Source: Moorena sp. SIO3I8
Lineage (GTDB): Bacteria > Cyanobacteriota > Cyanobacteriia > Cyanobacteriales > Coleofasciculaceae
NCBI RefSeq assembly: GCF_010692325.1
Contig: NZ_JAAHHW010000004.1
Span: forward strand, 1-64,000
Direction of reading: 5' to 3'
Length of the DNA stretch: 64,000 nt
Part shown: positions 8,989-17,494 of the stretch, one piece after another
Position numbering within the stretch: position 1 is the first letter of the stretch
Layout of the letters: the number at the start of each line of letters is the position of its first letter
Made by a program: the position numbers and the translations under genes
Notes under the pieces: model-generated
Told to the model about the DNA's origin: nothing
The model's input: only the letters and a program-made list of their open reading frames with translations
Databases searched by the model: none

Positions 8989-9036
8989 GGAGTAGGGAGT
9001 AGGGAGTAGGGAGTAGGGAGTAGGGAGTAGGGAATA
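8973..9036 (+). repeat. GGGAGTA heptamer array
   Basis: About nine tandem copies of a 7-bp unit, mostly GGGAGTA, overlap the 3' end of the hydrolase gene (stop at 8986-8988). The gene's last residues, GTGSRE, are already encoded by repeat-like sequence, so the array may have trimmed or replaced the original C-terminus. Confidence 0.85.
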
Positions 9037-9461
9037 GGGCATCAAAAATTATCACAATTCCTACACGGATTAGTATTGTTAGTTTAAAATTGTTACTAAA
9101 AAAAATAATTAAAAAATTTATAATAAATCAATATTTACCTGGAATAATACCTTGCCGATAGTGAATGTAAGCAGAAACAAATTAATATCACACTGGATAT
9201 TATAGGGATAAACAAATCTCAACAGACAGCAAATTAAATAGATTTTTGCCTCTTATTTATAAAAAAAAACTACCGCTAATGTAGATTTTATTAACATTAC
9301 ATAATAAGTAGGTTAAACACTATATAATACAAATAAAGTTAATCACTTATCAACTAGTTTGGGGATTTTTGGTAATTGGTAATCGGTAACTACAAATTAC
9401 CAATTACCAATTACCAATTAGACAATGAAGAACTAAGCGATCGCAAATTTTACCTGGTTAC
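9037..9461. other. AT-rich intergenic region with TTACCAA repeats
   Basis: The stretch is strongly AT-rich with no gene-like frame. At 9366-9420, TTGGTAATTGGTAATCGG is followed by four TTACCAA-type units in opposite sense, giving a potential hairpin about 45 bp before the cbiD start. This may shape the leader of the cbiD transcript, but no known riboswitch, and no cobalamin box, is seen. Confidence 0.5.
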
Positions 9462-10607
9462 ATGACCACCTCCCTACCTAAATCTGGATATACCTTACCC
9501 GTATTCGCCTGTGCCTCAGCAATAGCCGCCCTCCATAAGTTACGCAACGACCAACCTGTGGAAACGGTGTCAGTGGACTTAATTAACCCTCCTGAAACCG
9601 TAGACATTCCCATTGAGCAAGTGGCTAGGATTCGAGAAGGGGTAGCGCTAGCTATCACTCACTCTAACCCTGGTGATAACCTTGACCTTACCCGTAATAC
9701 CCCGATTTGGGCAGTCGTAGAATGGGGTTCCTCCGAGCAAACTAAATCGATACAGTTATTAGGGGGTGAAGGAATTGGACGACAAATCAATGCCGGAGGG
9801 AAACCAGCCATCTATGCTTACGCTAAGAAACTATTGCACCATAACTTGAGTTGTCTGCTAGTAGCGCCAGAGAAAATTCAGGTGACGATTATCTTGCCGG
9901 AAGGGCGGAAGTTGGCACAGCGTACTTCTAATTCTGCCTTTGGTGTAGTAGAAGGACTTTCCCTACTAGGAACTACTGGCATTTCCCAGCCTCTGAGTGC
10001 TCCTGGTCAATTAGCTGCTTACCAGGAGGAATTAAAAGCAAAAGCCAGCAAATTGCTAAAAGAGCAATCCTCCTCACATTCATCAACACTAGTGTTCTGT
10101 GTGGGAGAAAATGGCTTAGATTTGGCGCGAGGCTTGGGGATTAATCCCGAGCGGCTGGTAAAAACAGCTAATTGGCTTGGACCGTTGTTGGTAGCAGCTG
10201 GGTACTGCCAGGTGCCAGAAATTTTGTTATTTGGCTATCATGGTAAGTTAATTAAACTGGCAGGAGGAATTTTTCATACTCACCACCACCTAGCTGATGG
10301 ACGACTGGAAATTATCACCGCTCACTGTGCGCAGTTAGGAGTACCAACCCCACTGATCAGGCAAGTATTTGGCAGTCAAACCACTGAAGCTGCTCTCAAT
10401 TGTCTGCGTCAATGGGATCAGACTCAGGGCACTGATTGGGTCAATCAGGTTTATCATGCGATCGCATTAACCATTGACCAACGCTGCTTTGACTACATCC
10501 GCAAACACAGTGAGCACCATATCCAGGTAGGCTCTGTATTGTTCGATCGCGATCGCAAAATTATTGTTACCAGTCCCACAGGTTGCACATTAATTTCAAA
10601 TTTGTGA
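9462..10607 (+). CDS. cbiD: Cobalt-precorrin-5B C1-methyltransferase
   Basis: A 381-residue CbiD, which methylates C1 of cobalt-precorrin-5B in the early-cobalt (anaerobic) route to cobalamin. Typical segments are GYTLPVFACASAIAAL near the start, GGEGIGRQINAGGKPA (substrate region), ILPEGRKLAQRTSN with GVVEGLSLLGTTGI, and GYHGKLIKLAGGIFHTHH. The start ATG matches the conserved N-terminal strand. It is followed by guaA after about 430 bp, but a 7-bp inverted repeat (ACATTGG/CCAATGT) after the stop suggests separate transcripts. Confidence 0.93.
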   Translation: MTTSLPKSGYTLPVFACASAIAALHKLRNDQPVETVSVDLINPPETVDIPIEQVARIREGVALAITHSNPGDNLDLTRNTPIWAVVEWGSSEQTKSIQLLGGEGIGRQINAGGKPAIYAYAKKLLHHNLSCLLVAPEKIQVTIILPEGRKLAQRTSNSAFGVVEGLSLLGTTGISQPLSAPGQLAAYQEELKAKASKLLKEQSSSHSSTLVFCVGENGLDLARGLGINPERLVKTANWLGPLLVAAGYCQVPEILLFGYHGKLIKLAGGIFHTHHHLADGRLEIITAHCAQLGVPTPLIRQVFGSQTTEAALNCLRQWDQTQGTDWVNQVYHAIALTIDQRCFDYIRKHSEHHIQVGSVLFDRDRKIIVTSPTGCTLISNL

Positions 10608-10628
10608 TAAATTTTTATAAATCTTAAT

Positions 10629-10664
10629 ACATTGGCGGGCGGATCTTGTAGCCGAACCCAATGT
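10629..10664 (+). terminator. Inverted repeat after cbiD
   Basis: ACATTGG pairs with CCAATGT across a 22-bp loop shortly after the cbiD stop. A plausible end of the cbiD transcript, though no U-tract is obvious. Confidence 0.4.
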
Positions 10665-10689
10665 ATGATAAATTAACTTGATTATCAGC

Positions 10690-11037
10690 TGAAACTTCGC
10701 ATTTCAGGACATATAGACTGAAACCCTGAAAAATCTCATGACTAGAAGTCACGAGATTGTCAACAGACATACCACTGCCAGGCAGGTCTATGAAGTGCGT
10801 GTGGGAGTGGAAACTGACATAACCGTAAACAGATTGAGTTCTGTATCGTCGATGAGAGTCTACGACTCAGACTAACTGGTTAATGCCAGCGCTACCATCC
10901 ACATCAAAGTGTTGGGGCGTTGAAGGATTAATTTACGGAAACCATCAGCTTTCAACCTATCTGTTCATAGCAATCAATTTATGCTGCCAAGAAGAACACC
11001 TAGGCAGCGACCTGTTCGTACATTCACACAACTAAAC
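10690..11037 (+). other. Long, possibly structured leader upstream of guaA
   Basis: About 350 bp between cbiD and guaA has no gene but several strong stem-loops. AATCTCATGAC pairs with GTCACGAGATT around a TAGAA loop (10730-10758), AGAC with GTCT follows near 10765-10795, and further complementary runs lie at 10845-10880. It could be a small RNA gene or a cis-acting leader. It does not match any riboswitch consensus that I can recall. Confidence 0.4.
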
Positions 11038-12681
11038 ATGACGAACACAGCAGTAACCCTAAGGACCAACAAACTATCTTACCAGAAAGAGGCATTGGCT
11101 GTAGCCTCTCTAGCAGAGCAGTTGAATCGCCAGATGATTGTGATTCTGGACTTCGGCTCTCAATACTCGGAACTGATTGCTCGTCGCATTCGCGAGACTA
11201 ACGTTTACTCCGAGGTGCTATCCTATCAGACCACAGCTGAACAGCTACAGCAGCTTCATCCCAAGGGCATCATTCTATCTGGAGGCCCCAATTCCGTCTA
11301 TGACGATGGTGCTCCCCTATGTGACCCAGAAATTTGGAATCTAGGTATACCCGTGCTAGGGGTTTGCTATGGGATGCAGTTGATGGTGCAACAACTAGGT
11401 GGAACAGTTACCAGGGCAAAAAAAGCTGAGTATGGTAAAGCCGCCTTACTAATTGATCACCCCACTGACTTACTGAGCAATGTGCGAGACCACTCAACCA
11501 TGTGGATGAGCCACGGGGATTCCTGTGTGACTTTGCCAGATGGGTTTGAAGTCCTTGCCCATACTCAGAATACCCCTTGTGCGACCATCGCTAACTATCA
11601 GAAAAAACTTTATGGCGTGCAATTCCATCCAGAAGTTGTGCATTCAACCGATGGTATTGCCCTAATCCGTAACTTTGTTTACAGCATCTGCGAGTGTGAA
11701 CCCACTTGGACCACTGCTGCTTTTATCGAGGAAGCAATTCGAGAAGTGCGTGCCAAAGTTGGGGAAAAACGGGTTCTGCTGGCTCTGTCTGGTGGAGTAG
11801 ATTCGTCTACCCTTGCTTTCTTACTCCATCGCGCCATTGGGGATAAACTAACTTGTATGTTTATTGACCAAGGCTTCATGCGCAAAGGGGAGCCAGAGCA
11901 CTTGGTGAAGCTATTTGAGGAAGAATTTTGTATTCGAGTAGAGTATGTGAACGCTCGCGATCGCTTTTTGGCTCGCCTTGCTGGTGTCACTGACCCAGAA
12001 GAAAAGCGTCGCCGCATCGGTCACGAATTCATTCGCGTCTTTGAAGAAGAATCCCAGCGTCTTGGTCCATTTGATTATTTAGCTCAGGGTACCCTCTATC
12101 CCGATGTGATTGAATCAGCCCATACTAACGTTGATCCCAAAACCGGTGAGCGGGTAGCTGTGAAAATCAAGAGCCATCACAATGTTGGAGGCTTACCTAA
12201 AAACCTGCGCTTCAAGTTGGTAGAACCATTACGCAAGCTATTTAAAGACGAAGTGCGCCAACTCGGTCGTGACCTCCACTTGCCAGAAGCGATTGTGCGC
12301 CGACATCCCTTCCCCGGACCAGGGTTGGCGATTCGCATCATTGGTGAAGTGACCCCAGAACGGTTGAATATTCTGCGAGATGCTGATTTCATCGTTCGAG
12401 ATGAAATTCGCCGACAGGGAATGTATAACGACTTTTGGCAAGCCTTTGCCGTATTGCTCCCAATACGCAGTGTGGGAGTAATGGGGGACAAGCGCACTTA
12501 CGCTCATCCGATTGTATTGCGCTTTGTTTCCAGTGAAGATGGTATGACCGCTGACTGGTCACGAGTACCTTATGACTTACTTGAAACTATTTCCAACCGG
12601 ATTGTTAATGAAGTCAAGGGAGTTAATCGGGTAGTCTATGATATTACCTCCAAACCCCCTGGAACCATAGAGTGGGAATAG
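11038..12681 (+). CDS. guaA: GMP synthase (glutamine-hydrolysing)
   Basis: A 547-residue GuaA that aminates XMP to GMP using glutamine and ATP. The class I amidotransferase domain has the nucleophile cysteine C110 in [10 protein letters not shown] and the partner histidine and glutamate in GVQFHPEV. The ATP pyrophosphatase P-loop is [10 protein letters not shown], and the C-terminal dimerisation domain ends KPPGTIEWE as expected. I chose the ATG at 11038 because cyanobacterial homologues begin with a short variable tail before [16 protein letters not shown]. An upstream in-frame ATG at 10981 would add 19 residues. Neither start has a clear ribosome-binding site. Confidence 0.95.
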   Translation: MTNTAVTLRTNKLSYQKEALAVASLAEQLNRQMIVILDFGSQYSELIARRIRETNVYSEVLSYQTTAEQLQQLHPKGIILSGGPNSVYDDGAPLCDPEIWNLGIPVLGVCYGMQLMVQQLGGTVTRAKKAEYGKAALLIDHPTDLLSNVRDHSTMWMSHGDSCVTLPDGFEVLAHTQNTPCATIANYQKKLYGVQFHPEVVHSTDGIALIRNFVYSICECEPTWTTAAFIEEAIREVRAKVGEKRVLLALSGGVDSSTLAFLLHRAIGDKLTCMFIDQGFMRKGEPEHLVKLFEEEFCIRVEYVNARDRFLARLAGVTDPEEKRRRIGHEFIRVFEEESQRLGPFDYLAQGTLYPDVIESAHTNVDPKTGERVAVKIKSHHNVGGLPKNLRFKLVEPLRKLFKDEVRQLGRDLHLPEAIVRRHPFPGPGLAIRIIGEVTPERLNILRDADFIVRDEIRRQGMYNDFWQAFAVLLPIRSVGVMGDKRTYAHPIVLRFVSSEDGMTADWSRVPYDLLETISNRIVNEVKGVNRVVYDITSKPPGTIEWE

Positions 12682-12689
12682 TTTCTTCA

Positions 12690-12730
12690 AAGCGTGATTA
12701 GTGATTAGTGATTAGTGATTAGTGATTAGC
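12690..12730 (+). repeat. GATTAGT heptamer array
   Basis: About four to five tandem GATTAGT units follow the guaA stop. They begin the repeat-rich, gene-poor region that runs to about 16.6 kb. Further along, 12780-12860 holds paired GTAGCGTGGCC and GGCTCACGCTAC-type palindromic repeats. Confidence 0.75.
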
Positions 12731-12907
12731 CATTCTTCATTGGTCAGATGACGTAAGCATTCAGCCGTCAGCCCTGAGCCATTCGCGTAGCGTGGCCATA
12801 GTCCAAGGCTCACGCTACTTGAGGTGCTTATTTTATTCAAAACCACCTCAAGTAGCGTGGCCACAGGCAAATGGCTGATACGCGACACGCGCTATAGCTG
12901 ATAGCTG

Positions 12908-13012
12908 ATACCAAATCCGGTTATTATAGGTTACTTACCTAAATCCTCAAATCAAGTCTAGGCAAAGACTTTGATGGTTTTGAATATAGTCTTATTAAAC
13001 CGGATTTGGTAT
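12908..13012. mobile_element. 105-bp MITE with 15-bp perfect terminal inverted repeats
   Basis: ATACCAAATCCGGTT at 12908-12922 is exactly inverted at 12998-13012. The element sits inside an array of GCTGATA units: TAGCTGATAGCTGAT runs up to it and GATAGCTGAATGC follows. It therefore looks inserted into the repeat. The interior is AT-rich and non-coding. A degenerate relative of nearly the same length lies at 43490-43597. Confidence 0.75.
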
Positions 13013-13058
13013 GATAGCTGAATGCTTACCAGATGACTAATCACTAAACAATATAAAA

Positions 13059-13090
13059 CCGAAGTTTCCAGTTTAGTGGAACTTCGGTTG
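13059..13090. terminator. Stem-loop with AACTTCGG-type arms
   Basis: ACCGAAGTTTCCAG pairs with the later GGAACTTCGGT with one bulge, around a short TTTAGT loop. It stands alone in a non-coding stretch, so it is either a terminator left from a lost gene or a solitary palindromic repeat. Confidence 0.45.
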
Positions 13091-13384
13091 ATACACTATG
13101 GCAAAAGCAATAAGTAGTCGGACAAAATAAATCGCACTGTATTAAGTTTTGTAAAGGATTGATAAGTCTAACATTACGTGACCCGATGTCAATTTTCACA
13201 AAGCAAGACCTAGAGCAGTTGAAAATCGTAAAAATCTTCAAAAAAACCGGCCATGAAACAAATTAAATCACTTCAATATAACCAGAATCAGACCGAAGCA
13301 AAATGACAGAATACTGAGCACATGAGAGTGATTAACTATCCAGTCATTTTCTTAAATCAAACCTCAAAAATTAATTAAATCTAA

Positions 13385-13960
13385 ATCTTTTGACCGCCAA
13401 TCCATTCCGATTTTGTCTCGTCTGAATACCTGCCATTACAGCGACTGCGCGCTTCGTATTCATCCTCAAACATTTGACCAGCTAATTCATCTTCTTTCAG
13501 TCGTTGCTACTCCTTCTCAATTCGATTGAGTTCAGGAGAATAACTAGGTAACAAGAATATATAGCGCTACGCGCAAGTCAGAAGTTATAAGTCAGAAGTC
13601 AAAAGCAAGCTAGGACTAGGTTTCGGAGTTTAGGAATGTCCTAACAGTAGCGCGTAGTGCTATATAAAGTCCAAGACTCTCCCATTTATCATAATTAGAT
13701 TTCGTTAATTTACTTGTATGAATAGAACCTTGGTCTTGAACAACAACAGTTATTTTTCCAGTTTTATTTAATCTTTATTCTGCTTGTACTGCTTGCCAAT
13801 TCATTAATTTGATCTAACTTTCGCTCTCTTGGTGCGCGTTCACGCTTAGCTTTGAAAAAGCCCTGGGTCGCACCGCTTTTAAAACTTTTGAAAGCCAATC
13901 CATACTCAAAACTTTTTCCTCTTTATAATAGTCCACATATATTTAATCTTTTACCTTTTT
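13385..13960 (-). pseudogene. IS630-family transposase remnant
   Basis: Minus-strand translation gives VVVQDQGSIHTSKLTK, then DKWESLGLY, and after a gap FLLPSYSPELNRIEKE, a stop, and QRLKEDELAGQMFEDEYEA. These are the DDE-domain motifs of IS630/Tc1-like transposases (VVQDNGSIHTS, PPYSPELNPIE). The stop replaces the usual tryptophan (TGG to TAG) and other stops and frame changes occur upstream. A 109-bp inverted-repeat element (13558-13666) is lodged between GLY and FLLPSYSP. The N-terminal half is not identifiable. Confidence 0.8.
13558..13666. mobile_element. 109-bp MITE inserted in the IS630 remnant
   Basis: TATATAGCGCTACGCGC at 13558-13574 is repeated in inverse at 13650-13666 with one mismatch. 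Both ends are TA-rich, as expected of elements moved by Tc1/mariner-IS630 transposases that target TA. Internal sequence includes AAGTCAGAAGTTATAAGTCA repeats. Insertion splits the DDE domain of the surrounding transposase. Confidence 0.75.
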
Positions 13961-14130
13961 TTTTACCCGGCTCGTAACTACTCAGAGCAAAAAGTAGAGC
14001 TTGTTGAGAAAGATGTAAATCACAAGCTCCATCAAGTTAATGGTATATGTATATTGCCAGCTGTTGCAGACAGCGACCAGCCAAAATTAGGGCTTGAAAA
14101 GATTGAGATAAATTACAAGCCCTTGAAGTA

Positions 14131-14360
14131 TTAAGTAGATGGCAATCCAGGCGGATCGCGACCAGCATTAGACAACAGTTCACACAAACTGTTAATCGCC
14201 GACGAACCTTTTAACCGCTTAGTTTCTAAGAAGCTAAACATTTGAGCAACTAACGAGCGCGCCCCAATCACTTCTAGCTCCACCACTAACTTTGCGATGT
14301 ACTACTACAGGACGCAACCCTCGCTCGGCATCATTGTTGTCCGGTTTAACTTCGTATGGG
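14131..14360 (-). pseudogene. IS66-like transposase C-terminal fragment
   Basis: On the minus strand, KPDNNDAERGLRPVVVHRKV, then SGGARSDWG, then, after a frame change, ARSLVAQMFSFLETKRLKG and SLCELLSNAG followed by a stop at 14131. The NNxAERxLRPxVxxRK signature is that of IS66-like transposase C-termini; the family call is tentative. Only the last ~75 codons are recognisable and one frameshift breaks them. No terminal repeats could be assigned. Confidence 0.6.
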
Positions 14361-14704
14361 AGTTAAAAATGTCAGGGTAAACGCATCTAACTTAAGTAAG
14401 TTTTCAAAAATCTATATTTCTCAATTTTAACTAGTAACAATCAAGCGATTGGAGCTGACTAAAAATTTTTGACCGCGTCCTCCCTTAGTTCCCGAAATGT
14501 TAACTCATAAATTTGGGTGCATATTCGGCTTATTCTCTTGGATAAAACTTGACTAACAAGTCCCTAGTTATTTACTGGCAGATGCTAAAATTTTGACTAA
14601 ATAGTTATTGTCCATAGCAGCACGAAGCGCGTTTCATCTTTAAACTTCCTTTAAAGCTGGCTTCTTGTTTCATTATATAGCAATCCTAAATGAATTGTGA
14701 TAAT

Positions 14705-14773
14705 TTTGTTCCCTGTTCCCTACTCCCTACTCACTACTCCCTGTTCCCTGTTCCCTGTTCCCTGTTCCCTTTG
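14705..14773 (-). repeat. CCCTGTT / CCCTACT heptamer array
   Basis: Roughly nine tandem 7-bp units (TCCCTGTT and TCCCTACT variants) lie between two transposase remnants. Equivalent to GGGAACA/GGGAGTA arrays read on the other strand. Confidence 0.8.
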
Positions 14774-15005
14774 GTATATTTAAAGCTAAACGACTTAGTA
14801 AAGCCAAGTTTTCATGAGAATTATCCTTGCGAATACGACTACTCTCTTCAGAGAAGGTGACATCTAATATCCAATGTAAGCTGTTTTAAATCCCCCAATG
14901 ACTGCGGATAGCTTTAGCAATTTTATCAGCATTATTTTCCAAACTACTTATGTAAAAACGAACTTCAGTGGTTGTTTTATTCCACAAAAGTCGCTCACTG
15001 TCTTG
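14772..15005 (-). pseudogene. ISAs1-family transposase remnant
   Basis: Minus-strand translation reads RLLWNKTTTEVRFYISSL, then IAKAIRSHWGI, a stop, NSLHWILDVTFSEESSRIRK and ENLALLSRLAL. This is the C-terminal part of ISAs1-type transposases, which have RxYISSL...IRxHWGIENxLHWVLDVxFxED. One stop (a GAA to TAA change after WGI) lies within about 75 otherwise open codons. Only this segment remains, and it abuts a TCTTGATGCAG/CTGCATCAAGA hairpin (about 15000-15047) and then an IS4 remnant on the plus strand. Confidence 0.8.
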
Positions 15006-15044
15006 ATGCAGTCGCGTTCAAACCATGAGCGGCTGCATCAAGAC

Positions 15045-15800
15045 AGAGCCTTTCCTATATATTTTGAATTACTTCCCAAATTAGGGTAAGCGCAATATTA
15101 ATGAACAGAAAACTGCCCTATCTTCAGTGATGCCACTTTTAAAAAATTATAAAGGTCTATTAGGGGATAGATAATTTTGCTCACTCAAGCTGGCGCAGCA
15201 TCTCCAGTCGTTGGGTGTATATTTCTGCTTACGTCTTAAGAATAACGAATTTATCGAAGTGAAAAATTATCTTTGGATTCAATTAAATAATTTAGGCGTA
15301 ACACCAGGATTATCTTTGTTTCTCCAAGGAGTTAAAGTGACAAAAACCCGTGGGTTTATAAGTTTTAATGTCCCTTGTAAGTGGCAACGTAAAATTAAGG
15401 GAATAGCCCCAAAAGAAGCCTGGTTTATTCTGACAAATCTTGAGAGCTTAGAGTTGGCGATTTCAGCTTATAAAAAAAGATTTGATTCGTTGGCGAAGCC
15501 TGGTGAGCGAAGCGAGGCATGGAAATGTTTAGAGATTTTAAGACAGGTGGTTATAATATAGAGGAGACTAAGGTTGAAGGTAAACGACTTATTTCTCTAG
15601 TTTTATTAATTGCGATAGCTTACACTTCCTCAACTATTCAAGGTCAGCATATTAAAGCGATGCAGCAAGGGAACAGGGGAGGCAGCGCGGTCTTGGGGGT
15701 CTCCCCCGGAGACGAAACCTGATTACGTTGAGCCTTTATGGTTGGTAGGCTATGCAGATGCATGGTTAAAACTTATTGATTAAGGCGAGCCTGTCTTACG
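15045..15800 (+). pseudogene. IS4-family transposase remnant with internal insertions
   Basis: Plus-strand frames give FPIYFELLPKLG, NEQKTAL, then GVYFCLRLKNNEFIEV, EAWFILTNLESLELAISAYK and, after a frame change, MFRDFKTGGYNIEETKVEGK followed by RLISLVLLIAIAYTSSTIQG. This is the IS4-type DDE core, where the EMFRDFK and Y...E box is diagnostic. A 33-bp palindromic insert (about 15493-15520) splits KRFD from EMFRDFK and causes the frameshift. After about 15665 the sequence turns into a duplicated non-coding repeat. Several independent lesions make function impossible. Confidence 0.8.
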
Positions 15801-15990
15801 GTAACTATCGTCAAAGGCGACGCTTGGCCGTAGGCCACGCCAAAGGCGAACGCGAACAAACCATGAGCGACTGCCGTGGTTTCCCCCGGAGACAAAACCT
15901 TAGATAGTGGAGCCTTTATAGTTAGCAGGTTATGCAGAAAAGGGTTAAATATTTTTTAATAAGGCGACCCTATCTTACGGTAAATTCAAA
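15700..15990 (+). repeat. Diverged tandem duplication of ~105 bp
   Basis: Two similar blocks run from CTCCCCCGGAGACGAAACCT to CCTGTCTTACGGTAA (about 15700-15800) and from TTCCCCCGGAGACAAAACCT to CCTATCTTACGGTAA (about 15881-15985). Both contain GAGCCTTTAT and GTTATGCAGA or CTATGCAGA. They are separated by a GGCCGTAGGCCACGCC palindromic repeat. They form the decayed tail of the IS4 remnant, duplicated. Confidence 0.65.
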
Positions 15991-16182
15991 CCATGAGCGA
16001 CTGCATCAATACACCATTTTTCATTTGTCAGACACGCCAACGAGTTCTTAAAAATTAGTCATGAAGTCATTATCTCATATTTGGTGCTCAACTTAACCTG
16101 GGTTGTGTTTAGCACATTTTTGCTTATTTGTCAATCTAATTTAGATGCGTTTGCCCTGCAACTTATCCCAAGTTTACTTAAA

Positions 16183-16543
16183 ATTAATACTTAAAATTAA
16201 TAGGGCTCTCCTAGAGTGGCTATGATAAATTCTGATCAAATAAGCGCTATAGTGCTTGCCCAGTAATGCTTTGAGTGATTGAAAAATGCAATTTCAATAA
16301 AAATGTATTTTTATAGCGGTTTTTCCCCTAATGAGGTACACATATTTTTTTACCTTTTCCCTCTTCTGACTTCACTGCTCCGAAGTCCCTGCTCCCTGCT
16401 CCCTAAAACCCGAAAACTTGTACCTTACTAGCTTAAAAAACGCTATAGTTGATTGAATCCCTTGCTATTTAAGGGGTTAAGCTCATTTCAACTACTAATT
16501 TACTATAATCAGTCTAGGAGAGCCATTAATACTTAAAATTAAT
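16183..16543. mobile_element. 321-bp inverted-repeat element flanked by 19-bp direct repeats
   Basis: The ends 16204-16229 and 16499-16524 are imperfect inverted repeats (outermost GGCTCTCCTAG perfect). They are flanked by identical 19-bp copies of ATTAATACTTAAAATTAAT at 16183-16201 and 16525-16543. No transposase is encoded. A second MITE is nested inside at 16312-16447. The long direct repeats may be a target duplication or an older repeat. Confidence 0.65.
16312..16447. mobile_element. 136-bp MITE nested in the 321-bp element
   Basis: TATAGCGGTTTTTC at the left end pairs with AAAAAACGCTATA at the right end with one mismatch. The TATAGC termini resemble those of the MITE at 13558-13666, consistent with one IS630-type transposase moving both. 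Internally there is a run of CCCTGCT-type heptamers (16383-16403). Confidence 0.65.
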
Positions 16544-16639
16544 CAGTAGTAACTGCTTACCCTATTAATCATTAACTCCATCACCCGTCATCTCTTCAAA
16601 GGGTAATATCTTTTCTGGACGCGCAACTTAGTATGAGGA

Positions 16640-17053
16640 TTAGGTATAGCAGGTGTTAGAAGTCTTAGCCGGATCATTTCTTAGTAACTTATTCAGCTGA
16701 AGTTGAGGCGTTGAAATAGGTGTTGCTGGCAGACCTAACAGACAATCTAGACTTTCTGGTGAGACTGTTACAAACTGTAAACCAGCTCTATAGTTTGCTA
16801 GGGAATTTACTTTAGATTCTCTGCACCACATGACTTTAACTGTAGCAGTAACTGTGTGATTTTGTGGCAAGAAAAACTGTATTTTGATAACTTGACCGAC
16901 TGGAATAGCTTTTTCACTGTAAATGCTGCAACCTCCTCGACTAATATTAACGACTGGATGACGAGCTGAGAAGAGACCAGCCAATCGATAAGAAATGGAG
17001 GTCTGTTGGCGAGGTGATCTTCTTTTTTCTCGCATGCTACTGGCATTAATCAT
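16640..17053 (-). CDS. PilZ domain protein
   Basis: A 137-residue protein whose main part is a PilZ domain, a cyclic-di-GMP receptor. The two binding motifs are present: R11-RSP-R15 (RxxxR) and N36-I-S38-RG-G41 ([DN]xSxxG). The following beta barrel is recognisable (GQVIKIQFFL, TATVKVMWCRE, YRAGLQFV). The start was set at 17053 because AAGGGT precedes that ATG and upstream in-frame codons come from a dispersed repeat (17100-17200); extending to 17230 would add about 59 unlikely residues. The C-terminal 25 residues are low in pattern. No enzymatic domain is attached, so a role as an adaptor is inferred. Confidence 0.8.
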   Translation of the reverse strand: MINASSMREKRRSPRQQTSISYRLAGLFSARHPVVNISRGGCSIYSEKAIPVGQVIKIQFFLPQNHTVTATVKVMWCRESKVNSLANYRAGLQFVTVSPESLDCLLGLPATPISTPQLQLNKLLRNDPAKTSNTCYT

Positions 17054-17494
17054 ACCCTTGACATTGGTTAAGTAAAACGTTTCCCTGTCAGCCATGCAAA
17101 GCGCGAGTGGGGGTTTACCCCAAGACCGCTTAGGTGCGCTTGACCCGTAATTAAATTCGCCACGGGTCGCACCTCTGCATCGCTTTTTATTTGTCCATTG
17201 TCTCAACCCCAGGTTTACGCTATGGTTCATCTATCTGTTTGAATCTGTATGGTTTTTGTATGAGTTAAAGAAGACATGAGATAATCGTAAGCATTTAGCG
17301 ATCAGCTCTGGTCTACTAAGCTTTTGAAGCAAGGAAAACTTAGGCATTTGGCTGAGGACCGTGAGTATATGATTATTCGTGGGACTTCCCTCAAGAACCT
17401 GATAGCTGATACGCGACACGCGCTATAGCTGAAGTCAGGAGGCTAGACACTGCTCAGCTGCATGACGCTGTTGTAATAATGGAGGACACAATCT
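17054..17494. other. Repeat-containing intergenic region upstream of hemJ
   Basis: It holds a GGGGGTTTACCCC-type palindrome (17110-17125), a CGACACGCGCTATAGCTGA segment (17413-17431) also present at about 12880-12900, and scraps of GCTGATA repeat. No supported gene: the 62-codon minus-strand frame at 17231-17419 is translated repeat. Confidence 0.5.

Noticed and set aside
9366-9461. Cobalamin riboswitch upstream of cbiD
   Set aside because: No B12-box-like sequence is seen; the visible hairpin is made of TTACCAA repeats.
17231-17419. 62-codon minus-strand frame upstream of the PilZ gene
   Set aside because: It is translated dispersed repeat (GCTGATA and TAAATGCTTA type), also found elsewhere in the window.
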